A DNA stretch of 64,000 nt from SZUA-309 sp965232595 (GTDB lineage Bacteria; Pseudomonadota; Gammaproteobacteria; Pseudomonadales; Azotimanducaceae). Numbering within the stretch: position 1 is the stretch's first letter; every line of letters starts with the position of its first letter. A program made the translations under genes and the position numbers. The stretch lies in NCBI GenBank assembly GCA_965232595.1, contig OZ246983.1:3100001-3164000 (forward strand), written 5' to 3'. Below the pieces are notes generated by a model. The model was not told the DNA's origin. It was given only the letters and a program-made list of their open reading frames with translations, and made no database searches. Positions 40,872-50,138 of the stretch are shown piece after piece.

Positions 40872-42782
40872 GTGCAGGTCATCGAGCACACCTGGATCCC
40901 CATGCCGGACGGCGTCCGCCTGTCCGTCCGGCTCTGGCTGCCGGAACCGGCGCAGAAGCCGGTCCCGGCGGTGCTCGAACTCATTCCCTACCGGAAGCGT
41001 GATGCCTATCGGGATGCGGACGACGCCTGGGGTGCTGTGCTGGCAGCCGCGGGCATTGCCTTCGCCAGGGTGGACGTGCGGGGCACCGGGGATTCGGAAG
41101 GCGTGCTACACGATGAGTACAGCGACCAGGAGCTGGCCGATGGCGAGACCTGCATCGCCTGGTTGGCCGCCCAGGACTGGTGCTCTGGCAACGTCGGCAT
41201 GCGCGGCATCTCCTGGGGCGGCATCAACACTTTGGCGGTGGCAGCCCGCCAGCCACCGGCGTTGAAAGCGATCGTGCCCATGGCCGCGGTGGCGAACCGC
41301 TTCAGCGACGACGCGCACTACATCGGGGGTCGGATCGGCAAGCCGAACCTGGACTGGGGGGTGCTGTTTAAAACCGTGCTGGCCGGGCCGGCGGATCCGG
41401 AGGTGGTGGGTGAGTCCTGGGCAGATCTCTGGCGTTCCCGCCTCGAAGAAACTCCGGCGGTGGTCACCGAGTGGCTGCGGCATCCTGAGTTCGACAGCTA
41501 CTGGCAGCGCGGCTCGGTTGAGCTGGACCCGGCCGCGATCCGCTGCCCGGTATTCCTTGTGGCAGGCTGGCAGGACACCTATCTGAACTTCGTCAGCACC
41601 CTGCTCGGCGGGCTGACGGCACCGGTGCAGGCGCTGATCGGCCCCTGGGGGCACACCTACCCTGGTTTCGCCCGCCCGCAGGCCGTCGACTGGGCAACCG
41701 AAGAGGTGAGTTTCTGGCGTCGCTGGCTGCTGGCGGAGGCGCTTCCGCCAGTGCCGGCCTTGCGGGCCTTCCTGCCGACGCAAACCGCCCGGCAGGCTCA
41801 TCCCGACCCGGTGCCGGGAATCTGGCATCAGTTATCGGCGCTGCCTGAAACGCGGCAGTCATTCTGTCTTGGCCAGGGGACATTGTTGAGCACGCCAGCA
41901 GAACCGCTCGGCTCGCCGATCTCCTGGCGGGAGACGGAGCCTGTTGGCTTTGCCAGCGCAGAGTGGCTGGATCGGCTGCCGGTAGAGCAGTCCAGAGATG
42001 ATGCGCTGTCCCTGTGTTTCGACAGCGAGCCGCTCGAGGCACCGCTGGCCCTGCTGGGCCGGGCCAGCCTCGAGCTGGAGCTTTCGGAGCTGGCTGGCCG
42101 GGTCCTGACCGTCCGACTCTGCGATCTGGATCAGGAGGACCGGTCCTGGCTGGTTACCTACGCGACGCTGGACTTTCGTTTTGCGGATGACCCGAAGCCT
42201 GAGCAGGCGACGCAGAAGCTGCAGTTCGAGCTTCGTCTCGCCGGCCACGTTTTCCAATCCGGACATCGACTCCGGCTCGCCCTGTCCGGTGGGCTGTGGC
42301 CGATGACCTGGCCGGCACCGGACCCGACCGGGCTGACGCTGGTTGACGGCTCGCTCGCGCTGCCGGTGCTCGAAGAGGCCGCGGCGTCGGCAACCGCCGA
42401 GGTTGCGATGAAGGTGCGCAGTGCCCCGCCGCCTGAGCCGCTGCCCGCTGTGTCGAGCCTCGGTCAGGGTCGGTACCGATATGTGGTCGAGCAGCCGGCT
42501 TACGAGTACGAAGTGTCAGCGACCGGCACCCGTCTCAGCGGCGAGGGCCGGTTTGTTGCCGAGCTTGGTCGGCACGGTGCGTCCCGCTGGCAGGCCAGCG
42601 CCCGTCGGGCCTGGCAGAGGCAGGCGTGGCGCTGCGCGGTGGTGGCGGCGGTCAGCCTGGAGCGGACCGGGGATGGCTTGCTCGCTGAAGAATCGTTGCA
42701 GGCCTTTGCCGACGGGCAGCTGATCTTCGAGCGGCAGCACTCGGAGCTGCTGCCGGACCCGGACTCAGTGGGTGCCGACTGA
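40872..42782 (+). CDS. CocE/NonD-family hydrolase
   Basis: A 636-residue hydrolase with an alpha/beta domain and a C-terminal jelly-roll. The nucleophile is Ser in GISWGG, the acid Asp in GWQDTYL and the base His in GPWGHTYPG. Family members are cocaine esterase, glutaryl-7-ACA acylase and X-Pro dipeptidyl peptidases. It begins with GTG, has no signal peptide and overlaps the convergent modC gene by 18 bp. Confidence 0.9.
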   Translation: MQVIEHTWIPMPDGVRLSVRLWLPEPAQKPVPAVLELIPYRKRDAYRDADDAWGAVLAAAGIAFARVDVRGTGDSEGVLHDEYSDQELADGETCIAWLAAQDWCSGNVGMRGISWGGINTLAVAARQPPALKAIVPMAAVANRFSDDAHYIGGRIGKPNLDWGVLFKTVLAGPADPEVVGESWADLWRSRLEETPAVVTEWLRHPEFDSYWQRGSVELDPAAIRCPVFLVAGWQDTYLNFVSTLLGGLTAPVQALIGPWGHTYPGFARPQAVDWATEEVSFWRRWLLAEALPPVPALRAFLPTQTARQAHPDPVPGIWHQLSALPETRQSFCLGQGTLLSTPAEPLGSPISWRETEPVGFASAEWLDRLPVEQSRDDALSLCFDSEPLEAPLALLGRASLELELSELAGRVLTVRLCDLDQEDRSWLVTYATLDFRFADDPKPEQATQKLQFELRLAGHVFQSGHRLRLALSGGLWPMTWPAPDPTGLTLVDGSLALPVLEEAAASATAEVAMKVRSAPPPEPLPAVSSLGQGRYRYVVEQPAYEYEVSATGTRLSGEGRFVAELGRHGASRWQASARRAWQRQAWRCAVVAAVSLERTGDGLLAEESLQAFADGQLIFERQHSELLPDPDSVGAD

Positions 42783-43859
42783 GCCCTCCAGGCCGACGCT
42801 CTTAACAAGCGCGTAAACCGGAAGGCTCTCCCTCAGGCCCAGCTCTTCAACCGCTGCCAGAGTGAGCCGGGCCCGTAGCCGGGGACCGCCGACATCGATC
42901 AGCAGCTCTACCGAGCCGCTGTCGGCATCGGCTTCCAGCCGGGCGATGGTGCCGGGCAGCTGGTTGCGAATGCTCAGTCCTCGAGGCTCCTCAGTGGCGA
43001 CCGCCACGTCCCTTGCCCGAATCCTCAGCCGGACCGACTCGCCAACCGGGTGCTCCGGGGCGAACGGAACGGCCAGCTCCGCTCCATGCAGGTCTATTCG
43101 GGTGACCTTCAGGCGCTCATCGTGGCTGGCGATCTCGCCTTCAACCAACACGCCGGCTTCGAAGCGGCCTGTGTATGGCGCCAGATCGAATCGTTCCAGG
43201 ATGGTTGCCGTCGGCGCAAACGCGCGGATCCGCCCTCGATCCAGAACCAGAACCTGGTCCGCGAGGTGGGCAACCTCGTCGATATCGTGGCTGACGTAGA
43301 GCGTCGGCACCCCAAACTCCGCGGGCAGCCTTTCCAGATAAGGCAGGATGTCCTCCTTGCGGCCCTGATCCAGCGCCGCCAGCGGTTCATCCAGCAGCAG
43401 CAGGCGGGGACCGGTGAGCAGGGTGCGGGCCAGGGCAACCCGTTGCCGCTCGCCGCCGGACAGCGCTGCCACCCGCCGATCCAGCAACCCTTCGATCCCC
43501 AGCGCTTCCACCACCTGAGCGCGGTGGATAGGGCTTTTCGGAGCGCGCTTCTCTGCAAAGGCGAGGTTGCCGGCCACATCCAGATGGCTGAAGAGCCGGG
43601 CCTCCTGGAACATGTAGCCGACCGGACGCCGGTGGGGCGGAACAAAGACGTTGGCATCGCTCCAGGTTTCTCCGGCACAGCGGATGAACCCGGAGTCCGG
43701 ACGCTCGAACCCGGCAATGGTGCGCAGCAGTGAGCTTTTGCCGCTGCCGCTCGCGCCAAAAATGGCGGTTACCCCGTCGAGCCCGATTTCCGCCGCGAGC
43801 GTCAGGTCGAACTCGTCCAGGGACAGCGACAGGTTGAGGCTCAGCGCGTCAGCCGACAT
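42765..43859 (-). CDS. modC: Molybdate ABC transporter, ATP-binding protein ModC
   Basis: A 364-residue ABC ATPase. Walker A is GASGSGKSS, the signature LSGGERQRVALARTLL and Walker B LLLLDEPLAALD. After residue 290 there is a TOBE/Mop molybdate-binding domain (SIRNQLPGTIARLEADADSGSVELLIDVGG), the usual ModC layout. The start overlaps the modB stop by 11 bp. It powers molybdate, possibly tungstate, uptake for molybdopterin enzymes. Confidence 0.94.
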   Translation of the reverse strand: MSADALSLNLSLSLDEFDLTLAAEIGLDGVTAIFGASGSGKSSLLRTIAGFERPDSGFIRCAGETWSDANVFVPPHRRPVGYMFQEARLFSHLDVAGNLAFAEKRAPKSPIHRAQVVEALGIEGLLDRRVAALSGGERQRVALARTLLTGPRLLLLDEPLAALDQGRKEDILPYLERLPAEFGVPTLYVSHDIDEVAHLADQVLVLDRGRIRAFAPTATILERFDLAPYTGRFEAGVLVEGEIASHDERLKVTRIDLHGAELAVPFAPEHPVGESVRLRIRARDVAVATEEPRGLSIRNQLPGTIARLEADADSGSVELLIDVGGPRLRARLTLAAVEELGLRESLPVYALVKSVGLEGSVGTH

Positions 43860-44514
43860 GGCGACGCCCGCCGAAGCTGTAGGTGACGATCAGGGCCAGC
43901 AGCGCAAAGACCACCAGCGATAGCGACAGGATGTGCGCATCCTGGTAGTTCAGGGTTTCCACCTGCTCGTAGATGGCGATGGATATGACCCGGGTTTCCC
44001 CGGGAATGTTGCCACCGACCATGAGCACCACCCCGAACTCACCGATGGTGTGCACGAAGGTCAGCACCAGCGCGCTCAGAAAACCGCGCGCCGACTGCGG
44101 GACCACCACAGAGAAAAACGCGTCGAGCGGCGAGGCGCCCAGGCTTGCCGCTGCCTCGAGCGGCGCTCGGCCGACGGCGTCGAACGCGGTGGCAAGCGGC
44201 TGCACCATGAACGGCAGCGAGTAGATGACAGAAGCGATGACCAGCCCGGTGAACGAAAAGGTCAGCGAGTCCCCGGTCAGGGTGACCCAGAAGCCGCCAA
44301 TTGCTGAGGTCGGGTTCATGAGCAGCAGCAGGTAGAAGCCGAGCACGGTTGGTGGCAGCACCAGCGGCAGCGCGGTCAGTGCTTCGATCGGCACCTTGAA
44401 CCTGGATCGGGTCCGGGCAAGCCACCAGGCGATGGGCGTACCGAGCACGAGCAGGATCGCGGTGGTCACCGCCGCGAGCTGCAGGGTCAGCCAGAGTGGC
44501 GCCAGGTCGGGCAT
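43849..44514 (-). CDS. modB: Molybdate ABC transporter, permease ModB
   Basis: A 221-residue inner-membrane permease with five or six helices and the EAA loop (EAAASLGASPLDAFFSVVVPQSARG) that contacts ModC. GEFGVVLMVGGNIPGETRVISIAIYEQVE is highly typical of ModB. It lies 4 bp after modA and overlaps modC. Confidence 0.95.
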   Translation of the reverse strand: MPDLAPLWLTLQLAAVTTAILLVLGTPIAWWLARTRSRFKVPIEALTALPLVLPPTVLGFYLLLLMNPTSAIGGFWVTLTGDSLTFSFTGLVIASVIYSLPFMVQPLATAFDAVGRAPLEAAASLGASPLDAFFSVVVPQSARGFLSALVLTFVHTIGEFGVVLMVGGNIPGETRVISIAIYEQVETLNYQDAHILSLSLVVFALLALIVTYSFGGRRHVG

Positions 44515-44518
44515 CCGC

Positions 44519-45292
44519 TCAAGGCTCCGCTGTCAGGTAGCCGCGGTCGCGGATGAGCGATCGTGCCCGGGCGGAAAAAAGAAAATCGAAAAACGCAATG
44601 GCAGCCGGGTTACCTGCGCCGTGGTTCAGAAGCAGCGCGTCCTGATCGATCGGCGGGTGCCAGGCTGTTGGCACCAGCCAGCTCTCCGCCAGCCGGTCTC
44701 CGTCCTGCAGCAGCGACCAGGCGATCAGGCCGCCCTCGGCGGCGCCGGCAGCAACCAGGGCGTAGGCCTGGGCGACGTTCTCACCGTAGGCCAACCGGTC
44801 TTCGAGCTCGACTCGGAGGGCCAGCCGGTCAATGACCGCCATCGCGGCCACGCCGTAAGGGGCCAGGCTGGGATTTGCCAGGGCGATCCGCCGCAGCGCT
44901 TTCAGCCTTGCGCTCGGGTCATCTGCTGACGGGGCCTGGCCGCGAACCCACAGGCCGAGCTGGCCGCTGGCGTAAGTGCGTGGCGGCATCGGGCTGCCGC
45001 CAGCAGCAGCCAGCCGTGCTGGTCGCTCCATGTCCGCGGCGAGGAACAGATCGAATGGGGCTCCGTTGGTGATCTGCGTGTACAGCTTGCCCGTGGATCC
45101 TGAAATGACCACGAGCTCGTGCTCGGTCGAGGCTTCGAACTCGGCCGCTAGCAGCTCGGCTGTCGATTTGAAGTTTGCAGCGACTGCCACCAGCGCCTGC
45201 GCCGCACTCGCAGGCGCGCTCTGCAGCGCAAGTTGCAGCATCAGCAGGACCAGCAGCGCTGGCAACGGGCGCCGCCACCGTAGCGGCATCAT
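44519..45292 (-). CDS. modA: Molybdate-binding periplasmic protein ModA
   Basis: A 257-residue exported binding protein. After the signal peptide (ending APASAAQ), VAVAANFKSTAELLA and ISGSTGKLYTQITNGAPFDLFLAADMERP are the ligand-binding starts shared by ModA proteins. ATG at 45292 was chosen; the frame runs to 45349 but a signal peptide starts only here. No modE gene or ModE site was found nearby. Confidence 0.94.
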   Translation of the reverse strand: MMPLRWRRPLPALLVLLMLQLALQSAPASAAQALVAVAANFKSTAELLAAEFEASTEHELVVISGSTGKLYTQITNGAPFDLFLAADMERPARLAAAGGSPMPPRTYASGQLGLWVRGQAPSADDPSARLKALRRIALANPSLAPYGVAAMAVIDRLALRVELEDRLAYGENVAQAYALVAAGAAEGGLIAWSLLQDGDRLAESWLVPTAWHPPIDQDALLLNHGAGNPAAIAFFDFLFSARARSLIRDRGYLTAEP

Positions 45293-45367
45293 GGAGATTC
45301 CAAAACCGTGTGACCGTAGTACGCTAGCACCCACCCTGGATTCAGACAAACCTCAGACAGACCGCGA

Positions 45368-46189
45368 ATGGCAGTAACTTCCAACGACCCGACCCTGCAG
45401 CTGAGCCCGGCAGAGCTGGCCGGTTACCGGCGTGATGGGTACCTCATTCGGCCGGCAATCTTCAGCCCGGAGGAAGTGGAACGGTTCCGGCGGGCAGCGG
45501 AGCTGGCGGCCTCCCGCGCGCACGATGCCTGCGCTGCCGGGGCCACCTATCACCTCGACGGCAAGCGCTTCGTCGACGTGGGGCACATGACTGTGCAGTA
45601 CGAACACAGCCCGGCCAGCGAGACGATTCGAGTGATCGAGCCGGTGCACGAGCTGGCATCGGACTTCGATGCGTTGATCGACGATCCGCGGCTGGTTGCG
45701 CCGATGCGGCAGCTGGTCGGATCCGACGCGCTGGCGCTGTGGACCGACAAGCTCAACCTGAAGCGGCCGCGGGAAGGTTCCGCCTTCGGCTGGCACCAGG
45801 ACTCGCCTTACTGGGTGCACGACTGCGATCACGTTGATCAGTTGCCGAACGTGATGGTGACTTTCGACGATGCCAGTGAGGACAATGGCTGCTTCAGGGT
45901 GATACGTGGCAGCCACCTGCAGGGCTGCCTGCCGGGAACCGCCGACGGCAGCCAGCTTGGTGGTTTCTACACGGACCCCGGGCGCTTCGACGAGGCGGAT
46001 CAGGTGCCGATGGAGGCGCCGGCGGGCTCGGCCATATTCTTCGACCCGCATACCGTGCACGGCTCGATGCCGAATCGATCCGTTCTGCCGAGGCGGGCGA
46101 TCATCATCACTTATCAGCCGGCTGACTTTCCGGCGCTGAAGTCCGGCGCGGTGCGAAACGTCTCAGCGGCTTCTGGGGCTGCCCACTGA
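45368..46189 (+). CDS. Phytanoyl-CoA dioxygenase (PhyH) family protein
   Basis: A 273-residue Fe(II)/2-oxoglutarate oxygenase. The iron ligands are H-x-D in FGWHQDSPYW and His in DPHTVHGSMPN; the 2-oxoglutarate Arg follows in PRRAIIITYQ. Its substrate is unknown, and it is only a distant relative of the PhyH at 33337-34266. Its 3' end overlaps the acyltransferase gene by 27 bp on the other strand. Confidence 0.88.
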   Translation: MAVTSNDPTLQLSPAELAGYRRDGYLIRPAIFSPEEVERFRRAAELAASRAHDACAAGATYHLDGKRFVDVGHMTVQYEHSPASETIRVIEPVHELASDFDALIDDPRLVAPMRQLVGSDALALWTDKLNLKRPREGSAFGWHQDSPYWVHDCDHVDQLPNVMVTFDDASEDNGCFRVIRGSHLQGCLPGTADGSQLGGFYTDPGRFDEADQVPMEAPAGSAIFFDPHTVHGSMPNRSVLPRRAIIITYQPADFPALKSGAVRNVSAASGAAH

Positions 46190-46738
46190 GGCGGCGGCCT
46201 GGGTGGCCGCCAGGATGGTATCGGCGCTGGCGGCGGCCGGCACCAGCGGCTGGAAGTAGATCATCTTTTCCTGGTAGTTGACGATCGCCGGCAGCACCGG
46301 CACCTCGGCCGCCGCGGCGATTCTCGCAAAGCCGCTCTTCCAGGTGCTGACGCCACCCCGTGTTCCTTCCGGCGTGATGCCGATGACGAGCTGGCTGGCA
46401 TCGCGAAATCGTGCAGCCAGATCTTCGACCATGCCCTGGGGGCTCGAGCGGTCCACCGGAATGCCGCCAAGGAAGCGCATGATGGCGCCGAGCGGAAACC
46501 AGAACAGCGACTGCTTGGCGAGGAAGGACGTTCTCAGGTTCAACCCCCAGAACACCGCAACCGAGAGGATGAAGTCCATGTTCGAGCTGTGCGGCGCCAG
46601 CGCAACGATCAGCTTGGGCTCGTCCGGCCACTGACCCTGCATGCGCCAGCCGAGCAGGCGCAGGCCGATGCGGCCCACCAGTCGGGTGAGCGGGTTGTTG
46701 CGTCGGGGAACGCGAGGCCCGAGGGGCTGCCACTGCAT
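46163..46738 (-). CDS. Lysophospholipid/1-acyl-glycerol-3-phosphate acyltransferase-like protein
   Basis: A 191-residue PlsC-like acyltransferase. HSSNMD is the H-x4-D catalytic motif, IPVDRSS the second region and ITPEGTRGG the third. It transfers an acyl chain to a lysophospholipid or related acceptor at the membrane. Short for the family (about 200-240). Convergent, overlapping the PhyH gene. Confidence 0.87.
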   Translation of the reverse strand: MQWQPLGPRVPRRNNPLTRLVGRIGLRLLGWRMQGQWPDEPKLIVALAPHSSNMDFILSVAVFWGLNLRTSFLAKQSLFWFPLGAIMRFLGGIPVDRSSPQGMVEDLAARFRDASQLVIGITPEGTRGGVSTWKSGFARIAAAAEVPVLPAIVNYQEKMIYFQPLVPAAASADTILAATQAAASVGSPRSR

Positions 46739-46974
46739 GAGGTCAATCCGGGCCTGTCGTCGAATTGGCTAGCGTATCGCAACTCATGGGATAAGTCCTT
46801 GACTTCACGGGCGGCTGACGGCACTGTGCGCCCGCGTCGGACGCGCGGTACGCCCATTCGGGCGGCCATCTCGACTCATACATCGCATGCCGTATATCGC
46901 TTTCGCGCGTAGCAGTTTCGGCAGGACCTGATCTGGATTTCTCGTGCAGCACCCCGACGTGCGACGAGATTCTT
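46739..46974. other. Intergenic region between acyltransferase and helicase
   Basis: A 236-bp divergent region. It should hold both promoters, but no clear -35/-10 pair, hairpin or small ORF stands out. The helicase side may have a long leader, as is common for cold-induced DEAD-box genes; that is inference. Confidence 0.35.
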
Positions 46975-48291
46975 TTGTCCATTGCAGGTCACCTGGAAAA
47001 AGAAAAATTGAACAAACAGACTTTCGATGCGCTTGGCATCGGTGACCCCCTCTGCCGTGCGCTGAAAGAAATCGGCTATCAGCAGCCCACACCCATTCAG
47101 ACTCAGGCCATACCGCCGCTGCTCGAAGGCAGCGATCTTCTCGGCTTGGCGCAGACCGGCACGGGCAAAACCGCGGCCTTCTCTCTGCCGATACTGGAGA
47201 TGCTGCTTGCCGATCGGGCGAAAGCCGCGCCGCGTTGCCCGCGAGTGCTGGTGCTGGCGCCGACCCGGGAGCTGGCAGGGCAGATCCGCGACGAGATCGC
47301 CGGTTATGCTCGGCACACACGGATTCGCTACACCTGCATCTTCGGTGGCGTAGGCGCCAACCCGCAGATCAAGGCGCTGGCCAAAGGCGTGGAGATACTT
47401 GTTGCTACCCCTGGCAGGCTGCTCGATCTGGAGGGCGAAGGCCACCTGGATCTCGGCGAGGTGGACTATCTGGTGCTGGATGAGGCCGATCGGTTGCTGG
47501 ATATGGGCTTCATCCGGGACATCCGGCGGGTGCTGCGACTGCTGCCGGAAGACCGTCAGTCGCTCCTGTTCTCGGCAACCATGCCCCGGGAGGTTCAGTC
47601 GCTGGCGGACGAGATTCTCTTCGAGCCGGTGCGGATCGAGGTTACCCCGAAGAAGGTGACCGTCGAGGCGATCGACCAGCACATGGCTGTGGTCGGCAAT
47701 GCTGACAAGCAGGCCGTGCTGCAGCAGCTGCTGTTCCGCGAGGAGGTGAGCCGCGCCATCGTGTTCACGCGCACCAAGCACGGTGCGAACCGGGTCGCGA
47801 AGAAGCTGGTCAAGGCCGGGATCGCCGCTGAGGCCATTCACGGAAACAAGTCGCAGAACGCAAGGCAACGGGCGCTGGACGCGTTCAAGTCCGGCGAGGC
47901 CTGGGTGCTCGTGGCAACAGACATCGCGGCGCGTGGCATAGACATCGACGGGATCAGTCACGTGATCAACTTCGAGCTCCCGCACGAGCCGGAGAGCTAC
48001 GTGCACCGGATCGGCCGCACGGCCCGGGCCGGTGCCAGCGGGGTCGCCTGGTCACTGGTCGACCCCACTGAAATGAAGCGCATGCGCGCCATCGAGCGTC
48101 TCACCCGGGTGAAGCCCGATGAGTTGCGGGTAGAGGTGCCTGAGGGCGGCACGACGGAGCCGGAGGCCAGCCCGCCGCCGAGAGACGACGTGCAGAAGCA
48201 GCGCTCGCAGGGCAACGGCAGCGAAAGCGGGAACAAGCGCCGCCGTCGTCGGCGCAGACCTCGCCGTCGCCGTGCGGACGCCGCGGCTTAG
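46975..48291 (+). CDS. rhlE: DEAD-box RNA helicase (RhlE-like)
   Basis: A 438-residue ATP-dependent RNA helicase. Q motif PTPIQTQAIP, Walker A AQTGTGKT, PTRELA, TPGR, DEAD box VLDEADRLLDMGF, SAT, and domain 2 ATDIAARGIDIDGISHVINFELP with HRIGRTARAG are all present. The C-terminus is a basic Arg-rich tail (RRRRRRRPRRRR) that would bind RNA non-specifically. No ATG or GTG precedes the Q motif: starts are TTG at 46975 (GAG 6 nt upstream) or TTG at 47008 (GGA 10 nt upstream). Confidence 0.92.
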   Translation: MSIAGHLEKEKLNKQTFDALGIGDPLCRALKEIGYQQPTPIQTQAIPPLLEGSDLLGLAQTGTGKTAAFSLPILEMLLADRAKAAPRCPRVLVLAPTRELAGQIRDEIAGYARHTRIRYTCIFGGVGANPQIKALAKGVEILVATPGRLLDLEGEGHLDLGEVDYLVLDEADRLLDMGFIRDIRRVLRLLPEDRQSLLFSATMPREVQSLADEILFEPVRIEVTPKKVTVEAIDQHMAVVGNADKQAVLQQLLFREEVSRAIVFTRTKHGANRVAKKLVKAGIAAEAIHGNKSQNARQRALDAFKSGEAWVLVATDIAARGIDIDGISHVINFELPHEPESYVHRIGRTARAGASGVAWSLVDPTEMKRMRAIERLTRVKPDELRVEVPEGGTTEPEASPPPRDDVQKQRSQGNGSESGNKRRRRRRRPRRRRADAAA

Positions 48292-48311
48292 CCTCTGCTC
48301 CTAAGCGAGCG

Positions 48312-49454
48312 TCAGCGCATCAGCCGGAAGCAGCTGCGCACTTCGCTAATGAACTGTTCCGGCTGCTCGAAGGCGGCAAAGTGGCCGCCTTTCGCAAGCT
48401 CGTTCCAGTAGACGATGTTCGAGAAGCGGCCTTCCGCCCAGCTGCGTGGCGTCGCCACGATCTCTTTCGGGAAGATGCTCGCGCCGGTCGGAATCTGAAC
48501 GGAGTTGCCGCCGCCGAAGGCAGTGCCGAAGCTCTCCCAGTACAGGCGAGCTGACGAAGCCCCGCTGTCGGTCCACCAGTAGAACATCACGTTGTCGAGC
48601 ATCTCCTCGCGGCTGAGCACGTTTTCCGGGTGCCCGTCGCAGTCTGTCCACTCGTAGAACTTCTCCATGATCCAGGTGGCCTGGCCCATGGGTGAGTCCG
48701 CCAGCCCGTAGCCCAGCGTCTGCGGTCGGGTGGCCTGCTGCTTCGAGTAACCGGCGCCCCACTCGTTGTAGTACTGACCACCTGCGAACGCCTGCAGGTC
48801 GCGTTCGGTGGGATTGCTCTTGGCCTCTTCCGTTGGTGCTGCGCTGACCATGTTCAGGTGTATGCCCGCACAGTCGCCGAGGTTCTGCATGCCGATGGCC
48901 GTTGTCACCGCGGAGCCCCAATCGCCACCCTGAGCGAAGTAGCCGTCGTAGCCGAGCCGGGTCATCAGCGTGTTCCAGACGCCGGCGATCTTCTCGACGC
49001 CCCAGCCGGGTTCCGTTGGCTTGCCGGAGAAGCCGTAGCCGGGCAGGGTTGGGCAGACGACGTGAAAGGCATCCTGAGCGTCGCCTCCGTATTCAGTCGG
49101 GTTGACCAGCGGCTCGATGACTTTGTGAAACTCGACAACGGAGCCGGGCCAGCCGTGGGTGATGACCAGAGGGCGGGCTTCCGGGTGCGGGCTCGGGCAG
49201 TGGATGAAATGCACTGACAGGCCATCAATATCGGTCGTGTACTGCGGAAAGCGATTGAAGTACGCCTCACGCGCCCGCCAGTCGTACTCGTTCAGCCAGT
49301 AGTCACGGATTTCCCGGGCGTACGCCAGCGGCAGGCCCTGGCTCCAGTCGTCTGGCGTTTCCTCGTTCGGGAACCGGGTTCGCTCTAGCCGCGCCTTCAG
49401 GTCGTTCAGATCGTCGTCGCTGACTCGAATCTCGAAAGGGGTGATCTCGCTCAC
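48312..49454 (-). CDS. Epoxide hydrolase (EHN-type)
   Basis: A 380-residue alpha/beta-hydrolase with the N-terminal epoxide-hydrolase (EHN) domain (PFEIRVSDDDLNDLKARLERTRFP). THGWPGSVVEF is the oxyanion region, QGGDWGSAV holds the nucleophile Asp, and KGGHFAAFEQP the His. It would add water to an epoxide, giving a diol. GTG at 49454 has GGAGG a few bases upstream. Divergent from the P-loop gene. Confidence 0.92.
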   Translation of the reverse strand: MSEITPFEIRVSDDDLNDLKARLERTRFPNEETPDDWSQGLPLAYAREIRDYWLNEYDWRAREAYFNRFPQYTTDIDGLSVHFIHCPSPHPEARPLVITHGWPGSVVEFHKVIEPLVNPTEYGGDAQDAFHVVCPTLPGYGFSGKPTEPGWGVEKIAGVWNTLMTRLGYDGYFAQGGDWGSAVTTAIGMQNLGDCAGIHLNMVSAAPTEEAKSNPTERDLQAFAGGQYYNEWGAGYSKQQATRPQTLGYGLADSPMGQATWIMEKFYEWTDCDGHPENVLSREEMLDNVMFYWWTDSGASSARLYWESFGTAFGGGNSVQIPTGASIFPKEIVATPRSWAEGRFSNIVYWNELAKGGHFAAFEQPEQFISEVRSCFRLMR

Positions 49455-49529
49455 GATAGGTCCTCCTGCATTGCCCGTTGCCCAATATACGTGATACTTG
49501 CCGCTGGGAAACGTCAGAGAGAGCGTGTG

Positions 49530-50138
49530 GTGTCGGAGCGGAACACAGGCGGGGAGCGGGACGTGCTGCTGGTGGGCGGGCCTTCCGGGTGCGGCAAGTC
49601 GAGCTTCGCCTATCCCTTCGCCGCCCAGAGCAAGCTGGCGCTGACGGAACTCGACGATCTGTTCATCACTGCGGCGTCCCTGACGAGCCCGGCCGCACTG
49701 CCGGATCTGCACTTCTTCCGCAGCCATCCGGAGGCAACAAAGACGCTCACGCCGGAAGAGATCCTTCAGGCATTCGTTCGCTTGAGCGGAGCGCTGGCGC
49801 CTGCCATCGAGGCGGTGGTGACTAACCATCTGGAAACCGAGCGACCGGTACTTCTTGAAGGCGATTACCTGCTGCCGGCGGTCGCCGCCCGCTGTCGGTC
49901 ACTTCCCGGAGCCGAGCAGGCGGTGCGGGCGGTCTTTCTCATCGAGCCTGACGAAGCGCAGATTGTTGCCAACTACGCGGCGCGCGAGCCTGAGTTGGGC
50001 CGGCAGGCGAAGCGGGCTCGGGTGAGCTGGCTCTACGGGCAATGGCTGCAGGCAGAGTGCGCGCGGCTTGATCTGCCGGTGGTCGCCGCCCGGCCCTGGG
50101 CAAGCCTGGCAAAGAGGGTGCGCGCAGCGCTCGCCTAG
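49530..50138 (+). CDS. P-loop NTPase, kinase-like
   Basis: A 202-residue protein with Walker A GGPSGCGKSS near residue 14 and a possible lid/LID Arg region later (RVSWLYGQWLQAECARL). It resembles small-molecule kinases such as 2-phosphoglycerate or uridine kinase-like proteins. No substrate motif identified. GTG starts at 49527 and 49530 follow AGAGAGAG. It ends one base before the cardiolipin synthase stop on the other strand. Confidence 0.75.
   Translation: MSERNTGGERDVLLVGGPSGCGKSSFAYPFAAQSKLALTELDDLFITAASLTSPAALPDLHFFRSHPEATKTLTPEEILQAFVRLSGALAPAIEAVVTNHLETERPVLLEGDYLLPAVAARCRSLPGAEQAVRAVFLIEPDEAQIVANYAAREPELGRQAKRARVSWLYGQWLQAECARLDLPVVAARPWASLAKRVRAALA

Noticed and set aside
45293..45367. 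ModE-type operator before modA
   Set aside because: No inverted repeat of the ModE kind is visible in the 75-bp gap.
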